Positions 35,301 through 43,239 of a DNA stretch of 64,000 nucleotides are shown here, piece after piece. The position numbers and the translations under genes were made by a program. Under the pieces are notes generated by a model. The model was not told where the DNA came from. It saw nothing but the letters and a program-made list of their open reading frames with translations, and did no database searches. Numbering within the stretch: position 1 is the first letter of the stretch; every line of letters begins with the position of its first letter. Origin of the DNA: Aquimarina sp. U1-2 (GTDB taxonomy: Bacteria > Bacteroidota > Bacteroidia > Flavobacteriales > Flavobacteriaceae); contig NZ_JAGKIK010000016.1 of the NCBI RefSeq assembly GCF_017897595.1, positions 1 to 64,000 of the forward strand, written 5' to 3'.

Positions 35301-36089
35301 CTGGTCAAAACCACTCGCTTTTAGCTCTTTGCTTATTGCATCAGGATTCAATCCTCGATCAATAGAAATATCCTTCCACTGGGTTTTGTCTTCATTGACA
35401 ATCACGATGGCCAAATCATCCATTGGTAACAATTGGCCTATTTTTTCGGTAATGATATGAAAGAGTTGGTCGCGCTGGCTTACATTTACGAGTGCCTCAC
35501 TGATGCCCAGAAGTTTTTCGGTGAGTTGTTTTTCTTCGAGCAGTTGCTCATTGGCCAGCACATTGCTTACCGCAACCGCAAGTTGGTCGGCAATAGCCTG
35601 AAAAAGGGGAAAGTCTTCTTGAGAATAAAACCCCTCTTCTTTAGACCAAAAACATAACATACCAATAGTAACACCTCCCGTTTTAAGAGGTCCTGCTATA
35701 AATTGAACCAATCCATTTTCTTTAAGAACGGGATAATGTGGGTGATTAGGGTATTTATGCATTAACATACCTAGCATATCAATAGCGGGACCATTTTTCA
35801 TGTAATTTTCAATCCCCTCGTCCTTTGGTAACCAGCCACTCACATTTGGCGCTAGATATGCAAATTTATCGTCAGCAGAAAGGTCACGCTGGTACTGACC
35901 TGTTTCATCAGTGACGAAAATCCCAAGCTCATCGAAAGGGAAGACGGTATTTATTTTTTGGGTAATCACTGTAAATAGATGAGCCTTATTTTGAATGCTG
36001 GCCACCGCCTCACTAATGCTCAAAAGCGTTTCTTTGAACTGTATTTCTTCTTGCAGTTGTTGTATAAGCTTTGCTTCCTTTGATACCAT
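32346..36089 (-). CDS. Giant multi-GAF sigma54-type enhancer-binding activator
   Basis: A 1,247-residue protein. At least four, probably five, GAF-like modules occupy residues 1 to about 900. Modules 1-3 are near repeats, each opening like LLSISEA / LLGISEA / LLAITES and closing with PLFQAIADQL, VAVSN and VLANEQLL-type sequence. Residues about 925-1160 are an AAA+ domain with Walker A GETGTGKE (about 956), the sigma54-contact loop GAFTGA (about 1003) and Walker B IFLDEVGE (about 1022). A Fis-type HTH ends the protein (KGAAKLLGLKATTLEYRMKKL). It has no receiver domain; activation is by ligands binding the GAF modules. Divergent from the AraC gene and adjacent to both arrays, it is the likely master regulator. 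Confidence 0.9.
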   Translation of the reverse strand: MVSKEAKLIQQLQEEIQFKETLLSISEAVASIQNKAHLFTVITQKINTVFPFDELGIFVTDETGQYQRDLSADDKFAYLAPNVSGWLPKDEGIENYMKNGPAIDMLGMLMHKYPNHPHYPVLKENGLVQFIAGPLKTGGVTIGMLCFWSKEEGFYSQEDFPLFQAIADQLAVAVSNVLANEQLLEEKQLTEKLLGISEALVNVSQRDQLFHIITEKIGQLLPMDDLAIVIVNEDKTQWKDISIDRGLNPDAISKELKASGFDQWQEMNHLIEHFISSTEVMNISDYHQYHFPKEFLQILEEDGLIEYIHTPLRLAGNAYGALIFDSKTTGRYSEKDFPLFQAIADQLSVAVSNVLANEQLLEEKQKTENLLAITESIANITTGPELIKAIFNKLRKVFPFDDAGLFHLDYSNNRERDLTVDYGYEVSGINTTHINEGLNGWMPMSQASKVVVQQGILVKGREIYEEFEHPHFKNPKNRIFEQIIAAPLQQGDQTIGLLCFWSKQPHAFDNQLSLFKSITDQMSVALSNILANEAIQLDNKHKKVSLDIAKSIGAIEKLDVLIKETVKTLVPIFKSQEHALIIIDEKRDEYLDLAVIHQEVAGNTLDLKLFEKGFYTKFKIPYKGSQLEEVVVSIEQNNDIPLLFDYNKNYSQYTDKKLLDELRKKLDTCIIGLLKVSGKIVGVFILAYTKDNQFDIGQIELFKSVCDQLALAISNVLAREDIQKREQEKSLQVNLVNTLNLNILWKDKLLQLTQSFSNHLDNHLVIFAFQPERNTEFCHTFERIGANEYRHFDYQKFLNFIGLDEAAYRSNREKINGTLLQTGTVFIKYQKKATVLRKVAKKFNVNSRLTTSLKLSFPGYYRLSFLSKSDLGYSEKDKQLLEIMKPSLELALEKVFALERITELNAQLKQEKNYLREEIKSDHDFENIIGQHISLKNAFEQVRQLAAMDISVLITGETGTGKELIARALHETSVRSEKTLIKMNCAAMPSELIESELFGHEKGAFTGATKQRIGKFELAHESTIFLDEVGELSLEAQAKLLRVLQEKEFERLGGTKTLTSDFRVVAATNRNLQEAIDEGTFRSDLFYRLNGFQIYLPPLRDRLEDAPLLARHFAKTFAHKIGKPFTGFSTQSLLKIQEYTWPGNVRELKNRVEQALVTAKTDLITLQFSDEALSQHSIISNKGTLTDGVTMDYIEQRKNLIEKELITQVLQQTNWRVSGTKGAAKLLGLKATTLEYRMKKLEISKPK

Positions 36090-36443
36090 TGTATTACGGA
36101 CTATCGTTATTGTTTGTCAATTTCCCATTTTATTTGGGAATACAATCCTTTGTATGCCTTTTTGTCGAAAAATGTTCGTTTACTTCCATCATTTTAACCA
36201 GTATTTTTTTAGTGATGATGTTGTTGTCTCAAAATTATAGGGTACATCGGTTATAGTGGTTTTCTAGATTTCCATTTTCCCAAAAAAAATAGGATTAAAT
36301 ATAATTAAATTTTCAATTTTTTTGGGAATATATTTGAAGCTTTAAACTGTAAAATTCATAAAGTTTTGCAAAACAGATATTTATAAAGCAAGAAATACTT
36401 GGCATAATTCTGTATTACTCTGAAATATAAAAACGATTATATT
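36090..36443. promoter_or_regulatory. Divergent control region with repeated GGGAATA / TTCCCA motifs
   Basis: 354 bases between two regulator genes. It holds an inverted repeat TTCCCA-N7-TGGGAA (36122-36140), TTTTCCCAAAA (36276-36286) and TTTTTTTGGGAATATATTT (36317-36335). The same GGGAATA word appears twice at 37451-37479 before the second oxidoreductase operon. These are candidate sites for the AraC protein or the activator. No clear sigma54 box: TGGCATAATTCTGTATT at 36402 lacks the -12 GC. Confidence 0.45.
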
Positions 36444-37400
36444 TTGGATTCTAACAACTACACTATTTTAAACTTTCATGATTTTGAGACTTTCTTCTTA
36501 AAAGAAAAACGCGAAAAAGGCACATACTTTACCATTAAACCTCACCAAGAAGTCTGCTTGGCCCGGCTTGAAGAGGTATCTCATACCGTTACCGAAGAGT
36601 CTAACACATACTATCAGAATTTTTTCATTATCTATTTTGTTACTGACGGTGAGATTGAAAAAACCAATCAGCTTACTTCAATTACACTAGAGCGTAATTG
36701 CTTATTTTTTACACAACCAGGACAACTCAATTCTTGGAAGGAAATCAAAAATGTTTCTGGCTATATATTAGCATTTACCAAAAATTTTGTGGTACGCCGA
36801 CTCACCGACAAAAAGTTTTTGCGCAAACTTGACTTTTTTGACTTACGGGTCGTGCCGAAATTTCGATTAGAGCAAGAGGTGAGCGATTACTACCAAAAGC
36901 GATTTGACATCGCATTAGAGGACTATCGCTCAAAAGAAGGTGATGAGTTTATACACCTCTGGATTATGGAATTGCTTTTACGTACCCAAAAAGAGTGTCA
37001 CCTAGGCAGTCTGTCAAATCTATTGAACAGAAATAGATCTAGAGCTATGAAAATATGTGAAGATTTTAAAGAGAAGATAGAAGATCATTATATAGAAGGA
37101 CATAAACAAAATTTTATTCCATCAAAAAGAGTTGCCGATTACGCCAAAGATTTAAACATCAATGCTAATTATCTGAATAATATGGTCAAAGAGGCTTATG
37201 GCAAAAAGGCCTCTGACCTCATTTTCGAACGAACTTTGCTGGCAGCACAATCAAAACTTATCCATACGAATAAAACGATTTCTGAAATTGCCTTCTTTCT
37301 AGACTTTAATTCGCCCTCTTATTTTGTACGCTTTTTTAAAGAACGTGCCCGAATTACTCCAAGTCAATATAGAAACAGGGTAGGAAAATTTTTAAAGTGA
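36444..37400 (+). CDS. AraC-family transcriptional regulator (TTG start)
   Basis: A 318-residue protein with an N-terminal sensor domain of a type common in Bacteroidota AraC proteins and a C-terminal double HTH (RVADYAKDLNINANYLNNMV; TISEIAFFLDFNSPSYFVRFFKE, then RITPSQYRN). No ATG is available: upstream in frame is a TGA and the first possible start is TTG 36444 (or ATT 36441). Next in-frame Met is beyond residue 170, so the non-ATG start is the most likely. Divergent from the GAF activator and 150 bases before the plus-strand operon. Confidence 0.85.
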   Translation: MDSNNYTILNFHDFETFFLKEKREKGTYFTIKPHQEVCLARLEEVSHTVTEESNTYYQNFFIIYFVTDGEIEKTNQLTSITLERNCLFFTQPGQLNSWKEIKNVSGYILAFTKNFVVRRLTDKKFLRKLDFFDLRVVPKFRLEQEVSDYYQKRFDIALEDYRSKEGDEFIHLWIMELLLRTQKECHLGSLSNLLNRNRSRAMKICEDFKEKIEDHYIEGHKQNFIPSKRVADYAKDLNINANYLNNMVKEAYGKKASDLIFERTLLAAQSKLIHTNKTISEIAFFLDFNSPSYFVRFFKERARITPSQYRNRVGKFLK

Positions 37401-37450
37401 ACACCTTTCTACGTATATGCTTATCTGGATTCATTCTAAAAAATGAGAAA

Positions 37451-37479
37451 GGGAATAGTTACCAAAAAAAATGGGAATA
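37451..37479 (+). promoter_or_regulatory. Direct repeat GGGAATA spaced 22 bp before the plus-strand operon
   Basis: GGGAATA at 37451-37457 and again at 37473-37479, start to start 22 bases, two helical turns. This geometry suits direct-repeat binding by an AraC dimer. The motif also occurs in the 36090-36443 control region. About 70-100 bases before the 37551 start. Confidence 0.4.
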
Positions 37480-37550
37480 ATGACATACTGTAATCTACAA
37501 CGATAAATATCTTAGGGTATTCAAAAAAATAACATTGATATAAACGTATT

Positions 37551-38190
37551 ATGCTAAAAAATAGGAATGTTCTTGTAGTCGGAGCCAATGGAAAAACAGG
37601 AAGCCTGATTGTTGAAACACTAATTGATCATGATGTTCAGGTGGTAGGACTTATTCGAAGCGAACATCAGGAAAGCAAATTAAAAGCTATAGGTGCAAAA
37701 GCACTTGTTAAAGATATCAATGACTCAAGTATACAAAATGATTTAAAAACCATCGATGCTCTCATTTTTGCAGCGGCTGGAGGTTCGGGCAGCCACCAGG
37801 AAGTAGACCATCAAGGTGTTAAGAATTTAATACAGGGATGTCAGGCAAATAATGTTAAGAGATTTGTGCTCATAAGTGCACTTGGGGCACATGACCCAAA
37901 CTCATGGGGGAGATGCTTATAAAGACTATTTACAGGCTAAAGCAGACGGAGAAAACGAATTGACGAGCAGTTCGCTGGATTGGACCATCATACGTCCTGG
38001 CTCCTTACATAATAATCCACCGAAGAATCAAGTCACGCTAAACCAAAATGCCGGAGGTATGGGTAGTATTTCAAGAGAAGATGTAGCAGCTGTAGCAGTG
38101 GCATGTCTCGAAAATGAAAATGCCATAGGAAAAACGTTTGAATTGTATGATGGAAATAGCCCAATTAAAGAAGCTGTATCTCAACTATAA
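37551..38190 (+). pseudogene. NAD(P)-binding (NmrA/SDR_a5-like) protein with frameshift
   Basis: Frame 1 (37551-37922) gives VLVVGANGKTGSLIVETLID to SALGAHDPNSWG. Frame 2 continues DAYKDYLQAKADGENEL, DWTIIRPGSL to the end at 38190. The switch is at the G5 run 37906-37910; with four G the reading is SWGDAYKDY, as family members have. Reconstructed length is about 212 residues. Likely a single-base insertion (mutation or sequencing error); the rest of the sequence is well preserved, so decay would be very recent. It would be the first gene of the plus-strand operon. Confidence 0.8.
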
Positions 38191-38214
38191 AATAAAAACA
38201 AAAAGAAAACCAGT

Positions 38215-40437
38215 ATGATAGGACAAGAAAAACTTAGGGTTGACGGCCCATTAAAAGTTTCTGGAAAAGCAAAGTATGCATCAGAACATCCTGTTGATAA
38301 CCCTTTGTATGCTGTTATTGTAAAAAGTACCATCTCTAATGGAACGATAACCAATATGGCTACAGAAGAAGTAGAGAAGATTCCTGGCGTCGTGAAGGTC
38401 ATTCATGCTGGTAATGCTTTAAAATTGAAACCTTACCCGACAGGAGGTGATGGTGGATTTAATCTTTTTCCCGGTGAACCTTTTATACCACTTCAAGATA
38501 ATAAGGTTTACAATATAGGACAGCACATTGCACTCATTTTAGCTGAAACCATTGAGGATGCAAGACTAGGAGCATCTCGACTCAAAGTGAGCTATCAAGA
38601 AAAAGCTGCGGCGCTTGACAAAGAAAAGGTTTATGATGATTATGTAAAACCAGAACGATATAATACAGGTGAAGAACTACAGCATCAAAGAGGCAATTTC
38701 CAACAAGCTAAAAATAACGCTTCCGTAGTAGTGGAAGAAAATTATACCGTTCCCGCAGAGCACCACAATCCAATGGAGACGAGTGCGACCATTGCTATTT
38801 GGAAAGGTGAAAAATTAACTGTTTATGATTCGACTCAAGGAGTAGACAATTCACGTAATTGCGTGGCGCATTGTTTTGAAATGGATCCAAAAAATGTTCG
38901 TCTAATTGCCTATTATATCGGTGGTGGTTTTGGTTGTAAAGGCTTTTTTTGGCCTCATACGCTTTTAGCCCCAATGGCTGCTAAAATTATGGACAGACCT
39001 GTAAAACTGGTTTTAAGTAGAAAAGATATGTACACTTCGGCCGGTCATAGACCTGAAGTTAGCCAACGTGTTACATTAGCTGCAGAGGCCGACGGAAATA
39101 TTACAGCTGGAGAACATATTACCTATTCGTACGGTTCCATATTAGGTGGACATTATGAACCTTGCGGATTAACATCAGCCAAATTATATGACATTCCTAA
39201 TTTTTCTATGGTTCACCAATATACCAAACTTAATTACCCGACCCCAACACCTATGAGAGGACCTGGTGAAGCTAATGGTAGTTTTGCTCTAGAGTCAGCC
39301 TTAGATGAACTTGCAGAAAAATTAAAAATGGATGCCGTTGAATTAAGAATCAAGAATTATGCAGCAGCAAATCCGATAGATAAACTTCCTTATTCATCTA
39401 ATAATGTTCGTGAATGTTATGAAAGAGGTGCAAAACTGTTTGGTTGGAATAATAGAAACCGCCAACCTGGTAAGATGCGGAAGAATGGTCAATTGATTGG
39501 GCATGGTATGGCAACAGCAACCTATCCTGCCTATCGTGCTGGCGGCAGTTGCAAGCTGATTCTTGATGAAAATGGAGTTTTAATAGTACAAACGGCCATT
39601 CAGGATATTGGTACAGGTACATATACGGTTATGGGGCAGATTGCCGCAGAGGCATCCGGATTAGCACTCGAAAATATAAAAATAGAAATAGGTGATTCAG
39701 ATTTTCCCGCAGGACCCTTATCTGGAGGATCCATGGTTACCGCAAGTGCTGGTAGCTATATTCAGAAAGGAGCAGAAAAGTTGAAGAAACAACTACTCGA
39801 TTTAGCAGTAACACAAGAAGACAGTTCATTATTTCAATTAAAGTCAGATAAAATCTCTTTTGTCAATGGAATTATGCAGGATTCTAATGGAAAAAAGGAT
39901 ACTGTAAAAGAGGTAATGAAACGAGCAAACAAAAAGGAATTGATCATTGAAGAAAGTTCTTCTGTGGTAAAGGGCTTTGCATTCGGACAAGAGGCTGAAT
40001 ACGCGTATCAATCCTTTGGTGCTATTTTTGTCGAGGCGAATATTGATCCTGACCTAGGAGTCATTACCATCCCAAGAATTGTAGGCGTTTTTGATGCCGG
40101 TACCATTATTAATCCTAAACTAGCCAACAGTCAAATGTATGGAGGGATCATATTTGGTTACAGTATGGCATTGTTGGAAGCTACGGAGTTTGACCACGAT
40201 ACAGGCAGAATTATCAATGCAGACCTGGCCGAATATCACGTTCCGGTTAATGCAGATATTAATGATTTAACTATAGAGTTCCTAAATAAACCTGATTATA
40301 AATTTAGCTCGCACGGTGGACGAGGTATTGGAGAACTTAGTGCTATTGGAGTTTCCGCAGCAATCGCTAATGCCATCTATAATGCTACTGGAAAGCGCAT
40401 AAGAAATTTACCAATAACTCTAGATAAACTATTGTAA
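38215..40437 (+). CDS. paoC: PaoC-like molybdopterin-binding subunit, set 2
   Basis: A 740-residue large subunit paralogous to the 17662 protein. VDGPLKVSGKAKYASEHPVD at the N terminus, GGGFGCKGF, TPMRGPGEANG, TAIQDIGTGTYTV and the catalytic glutamate region GRGIGELSAIG. It has no own signal peptide. In this set the order is C, NTF2-like, A, B rather than A-B-C, so the copy is not a simple tandem duplication. The GGGFG motif has cysteine after glycine (FGCKG) where set 1 has FGGKG. Periplasmic aldehyde oxidation predicted. Confidence 0.9.
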   Translation: MIGQEKLRVDGPLKVSGKAKYASEHPVDNPLYAVIVKSTISNGTITNMATEEVEKIPGVVKVIHAGNALKLKPYPTGGDGGFNLFPGEPFIPLQDNKVYNIGQHIALILAETIEDARLGASRLKVSYQEKAAALDKEKVYDDYVKPERYNTGEELQHQRGNFQQAKNNASVVVEENYTVPAEHHNPMETSATIAIWKGEKLTVYDSTQGVDNSRNCVAHCFEMDPKNVRLIAYYIGGGFGCKGFFWPHTLLAPMAAKIMDRPVKLVLSRKDMYTSAGHRPEVSQRVTLAAEADGNITAGEHITYSYGSILGGHYEPCGLTSAKLYDIPNFSMVHQYTKLNYPTPTPMRGPGEANGSFALESALDELAEKLKMDAVELRIKNYAAANPIDKLPYSSNNVRECYERGAKLFGWNNRNRQPGKMRKNGQLIGHGMATATYPAYRAGGSCKLILDENGVLIVQTAIQDIGTGTYTVMGQIAAEASGLALENIKIEIGDSDFPAGPLSGGSMVTASAGSYIQKGAEKLKKQLLDLAVTQEDSSLFQLKSDKISFVNGIMQDSNGKKDTVKEVMKRANKKELIIEESSSVVKGFAFGQEAEYAYQSFGAIFVEANIDPDLGVITIPRIVGVFDAGTIINPKLANSQMYGGIIFGYSMALLEATEFDHDTGRIINADLAEYHVPVNADINDLTIEFLNKPDYKFSSHGGRGIGELSAIGVSAAIANAIYNATGKRIRNLPITLDKLL

Positions 40438-40438
40438 C

Positions 40439-40831
40439 ATGAAAAATTTGGAAAAAGAAGCCAATCGGTTTTTAGACATTTTGGTAGCGGGTGATATCGA
40501 TGGTGTTAGAGATATATGGCATAAGGACGGAACCTTAGAATTTCCATTTTCACCCAAAGGTGCCTGGACTGTAGAAGGTAGGGATAAGATAGTCGATTAT
40601 TTTAAAGATGCCTTTAAAAGGAAAAGACCGGAAAAATTTGTGTCTCAACCAGCATTACTGATGGCAGACGGCGAACATTTGTTTATGGAGTTCAAAGGAT
40701 ACCTGAAAAACAGTAAAAATGAAAAATACACCAACGATTACTGTGTACTCTTTCAATTTAAAGATGATAAACTTTTCAAATTCAGAGAGTTTTACAACAC
40801 CTTAATTAGAGAAAAATACGAAGGGCAATAA
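40439..40831 (+). CDS. NTF2/SnoaL-like protein
   Basis: A 130-residue protein with the NTF2-like pattern: helix EANRFLDILVAGDIDGVRDIWHKDGTLEFP, GRDKIVDYFK, then strands ending FKFREFYNT. No signal peptide, so cytoplasmic, unlike the two exported NTF2-like proteins in the minus array. It starts two bases after the paoC stop and is embedded between oxidoreductase subunits, which suggests a function tied to the enzyme's substrate. Confidence 0.78.
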   Translation: MKNLEKEANRFLDILVAGDIDGVRDIWHKDGTLEFPFSPKGAWTVEGRDKIVDYFKDAFKRKRPEKFVSQPALLMADGEHLFMEFKGYLKNSKNEKYTNDYCVLFQFKDDKLFKFREFYNTLIREKYEGQ

Positions 40832-40848
40832 TCACAAAATTAGTATGT

Positions 40849-41520
40849 ATGAAAAATAACAAATCAGATAAAGAGGTATGGCCAGAGGAGATTTCTTCTA
40901 AAAAAGCTGGCTTAAGCAGGCGTAATTTTATCGCTCGGTCAACACTTGCTGCAGCTGGCTTGGCATTGGCTCCTTATGTTACTTTGGGGGCTAATCCAGA
41001 ACAAAAGCCTTTAAATTTTGAAGAGTACCTCGAGATTGAACCCATTATAAATGAGCAGGCCATGCGCATGAAAATTGACCCGAGAACTAGTTTGGCAGAC
41101 TTACTTCGTGAACAATTGGGGCTTACAGGTACCAAAATAGGCTGTAACCAAGGGGCTTGTGGCGCATGTACCGTGCATTTAGATGGTATGCGCATCAATT
41201 CTTGCCTTACACTTGCTATTCAGACAGATGGACTAGAAGTTACCACTATAGAAGGATTGGGTACAAAAGATGAATTTCATCCGGTACAAGGTGCATTTAT
41301 GATGCATGACGGTTTTCAATGTGGGTACTGTACTTCTGGTCAGATTATGTCTGCTGTTATGGTGTTGAAAGAAAACCATGCTGCGACCACAGAAGAAATT
41401 CAGGAATGGATGAGTGGTAATATATGTCGATGTGGCGCTTACAAAGGTATTGTAGCTGCCGTTGAAGCTGCCAGAGACGGTAATGTACCGAAAGAATTAT
41501 TACAAAGACAGAAATCTTAA
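40849..41520 (+). CDS. paoA: PaoA-like Tat-exported [2Fe-2S] subunit, set 2
   Basis: A 223-residue iron-sulfur subunit. Twin-arginine signal LSRRNFIARSTLAAAG at about residues 21-36. Cluster motifs GCNQGACGACTVHLDG...NSCLTLA and QCGYCTSGQIMSAVMVLKE...GNICRCGAYKGI are complete. N- and C-terminal extensions make it about 20 residues longer than set 1. Confidence 0.92.
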   Translation: MKNNKSDKEVWPEEISSKKAGLSRRNFIARSTLAAAGLALAPYVTLGANPEQKPLNFEEYLEIEPIINEQAMRMKIDPRTSLADLLREQLGLTGTKIGCNQGACGACTVHLDGMRINSCLTLAIQTDGLEVTTIEGLGTKDEFHPVQGAFMMHDGFQCGYCTSGQIMSAVMVLKENHAATTEEIQEWMSGNICRCGAYKGIVAAVEAARDGNVPKELLQRQKS

Positions 41521-41530
41521 AAAAGAAATC

Positions 41531-42523
41531 ATGCATCCATTTAAATACATACGTACAGAAGACGCAGCTAGTGCAATAGCAAAACATACCGAAACGGGAA
41601 ATACACAGTTTATTGCAGGAGGCACTAATTTAGTAGATAGGATACGAAGAGATGTTTTTCATCCTGATATTTTAATCGATATCAATAAACTGCCCTACCA
41701 TAAAATAGAAGAACACCAAGGTGGATTACGCTTAGGTGCGCTAGTAAGCAATAGCGATACGGCAGATAACAAAGTGGTAAAAAAGAACTACCCAATCGTT
41801 TCTGAAGCTATTTTACTAGGAGCAACCGACCAATTACGTAACAAAGCGACCAATGGCGGAAACTTAATGCAAAGAACCAGATGCCCGTACTATATGTCGC
41901 CAGAGTTTCCCTGCAATAAGAGAGAACCTGGTAGTGGATGTTCAGCTATTAAGGGACATAATAGAATTTTATCCATCCTTGGAACTTCCGAAAACTGTAT
42001 CGCATCTTTTCCATCGGATATGTGCGCATCATTGACGGCATTAGAGGCAAAAGTTAATATAATGGATATAGACGGCAGTGATGTAGTTATTCCTATTGAG
42101 GAGTTCCACGCTTTACCAGGAGATACCCCTGAGATTGACAATGTATTAAAACCTGGGCAACTTATTACTTCGATTGATTTGCCAGCATCTACTAAAAAAT
42201 TTGCAAAACGCTCTACTTATCTAAAGGTCAGAGATAGGCATTCGTATGCGTTTGCATTGGTTTCCGTTGCGGCTGCCGTTACAATGGAGGCTGGTGTAAT
42301 TACCGATACGCGTATGGCATTTGGTAGTATTGCACCTAAACCATGGCGAGACAAGGAGGCCGAAAAAATGTTTGTAGGTCAAGTACCCTCTAAAGCTCTT
42401 TTTGAAAAGATTGGTGAAAAAGTCGTTAAAAATGCCAAAGGATACGGAGGCAATTCTTTTAAGATAACTTTAGTACCTCGTGCCGTAGTAAGAGCATTTA
42501 GTGAAATTACAGGGTTAATTTAA
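41531..42523 (+). CDS. paoB: PaoB-like FAD-binding subunit, set 2
   Basis: Start chosen at ATG 41531 (MHPFKYIRTEDAASAIAKH), which aligns with set 1; an upstream non-ATG start would run into the paoA 3' end. About 330 residues: FIAGGTNLVDRIR, ATNGGNLMQRTRCPYYM for FAD, four cysteines for the PaoB-type cluster (RCPYY, FPCNK, SGCSA, ENCIA), and the terminal SYLKVRDR-like TYLKVRDRHSYAFALVS. Confidence 0.9.
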   Translation: MHPFKYIRTEDAASAIAKHTETGNTQFIAGGTNLVDRIRRDVFHPDILIDINKLPYHKIEEHQGGLRLGALVSNSDTADNKVVKKNYPIVSEAILLGATDQLRNKATNGGNLMQRTRCPYYMSPEFPCNKREPGSGCSAIKGHNRILSILGTSENCIASFPSDMCASLTALEAKVNIMDIDGSDVVIPIEEFHALPGDTPEIDNVLKPGQLITSIDLPASTKKFAKRSTYLKVRDRHSYAFALVSVAAAVTMEAGVITDTRMAFGSIAPKPWRDKEAEKMFVGQVPSKALFEKIGEKVVKNAKGYGGNSFKITLVPRAVVRAFSEITGLI

Positions 42524-42537
42524 AATATTGAATAATC

Positions 42538-43239
42538 TTGTATTGGAGACTTATAATATCTATTTGGTTTATCTGTGTTGTTTTTTTAGGAACTAGGCAA
42601 GTATCAGGACAGGTCGATATTGTTCCGGATAATGATGATGTGTCGCTTTTTCTTCATACAGAAGGGCAATTTGCATTAGGCACCTCAAAATGGTTTGCTA
42701 AACCTAGCCTTATGCTCATCTTAGATGATAATTCATCGAGTTACGGCGGTTTTATACCTGCTCTGGAAATTGGATATACATTTGATAAGCTAGGTATATT
42801 TTCGCTTCATGAAAATTATATCAGTTTACCCGATGGTCTTTCCGGGAACGCACTGCAACTCAAATGGCAAAAAGTATTTTCTAAGTACAAACTTAATCCT
42901 TTGGTGCGATTAACGGCAGAGCAGATTTACCTGGAAGATTTGACCATACAACAAAAAGTTCTATTGAATTATAGAACCAGAATACGTGTAGGAATCGCAC
43001 CTCAGATACATGACAATTGGCAGGTATTCGTAATGAACGAGTGGTTCCCTACACAACAAGCAGGGTTTTCTACTGAAAACAGAATTATCACCGGTATGAA
43101 ATATAAGTTAAATACCACTATGAGTCTATCCGCTATTTATTTAAACCGTTATCGGGATAGCAGCGTTTCCAGTTTGCGCTGGCAACATATTTTGTTTTTT
43201 AGCATCACCTATGCTGGCCGTATTATAAATAAAGAATAA
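42538..43239 (+). CDS. Outer-membrane beta-barrel protein, DUF2490-like (TTG start)
   Basis: A 233-residue protein with signal peptide LIISIWFICVVFLGTRQVSGQ, then repeated amphipathic strands (LNYRTRIRVGIAPQIHDNWQ; IITGMKYKLNTTMSLSAIYL) and a terminal strand region. The layout of strand pairs with W/R-rich turns resembles DUF2490 barrels, tentatively. Only a TTG start is available; an in-frame TGA lies three codons upstream. It overlaps the next start by one base (TAATG). It may admit substrate for the oxidoreductase, mirroring the porin in the minus array. Confidence 0.65.
   Translation: MYWRLIISIWFICVVFLGTRQVSGQVDIVPDNDDVSLFLHTEGQFALGTSKWFAKPSLMLILDDNSSSYGGFIPALEIGYTFDKLGIFSLHENYISLPDGLSGNALQLKWQKVFSKYKLNPLVRLTAEQIYLEDLTIQQKVLLNYRTRIRVGIAPQIHDNWQVFVMNEWFPTQQAGFSTENRIITGMKYKLNTTMSLSAIYLNRYRDSSVSSLRWQHILFFSITYAGRIINKE

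Noticed and set aside
36402..36418. Possible sigma54 promoter TGGCATAATTCTGTATT before the AraC gene, and TGGCATTATAATACTTC on the minus strand near 32325
   Set aside because: Both have the -24 GG but lack the -12 GC at the required spacing.
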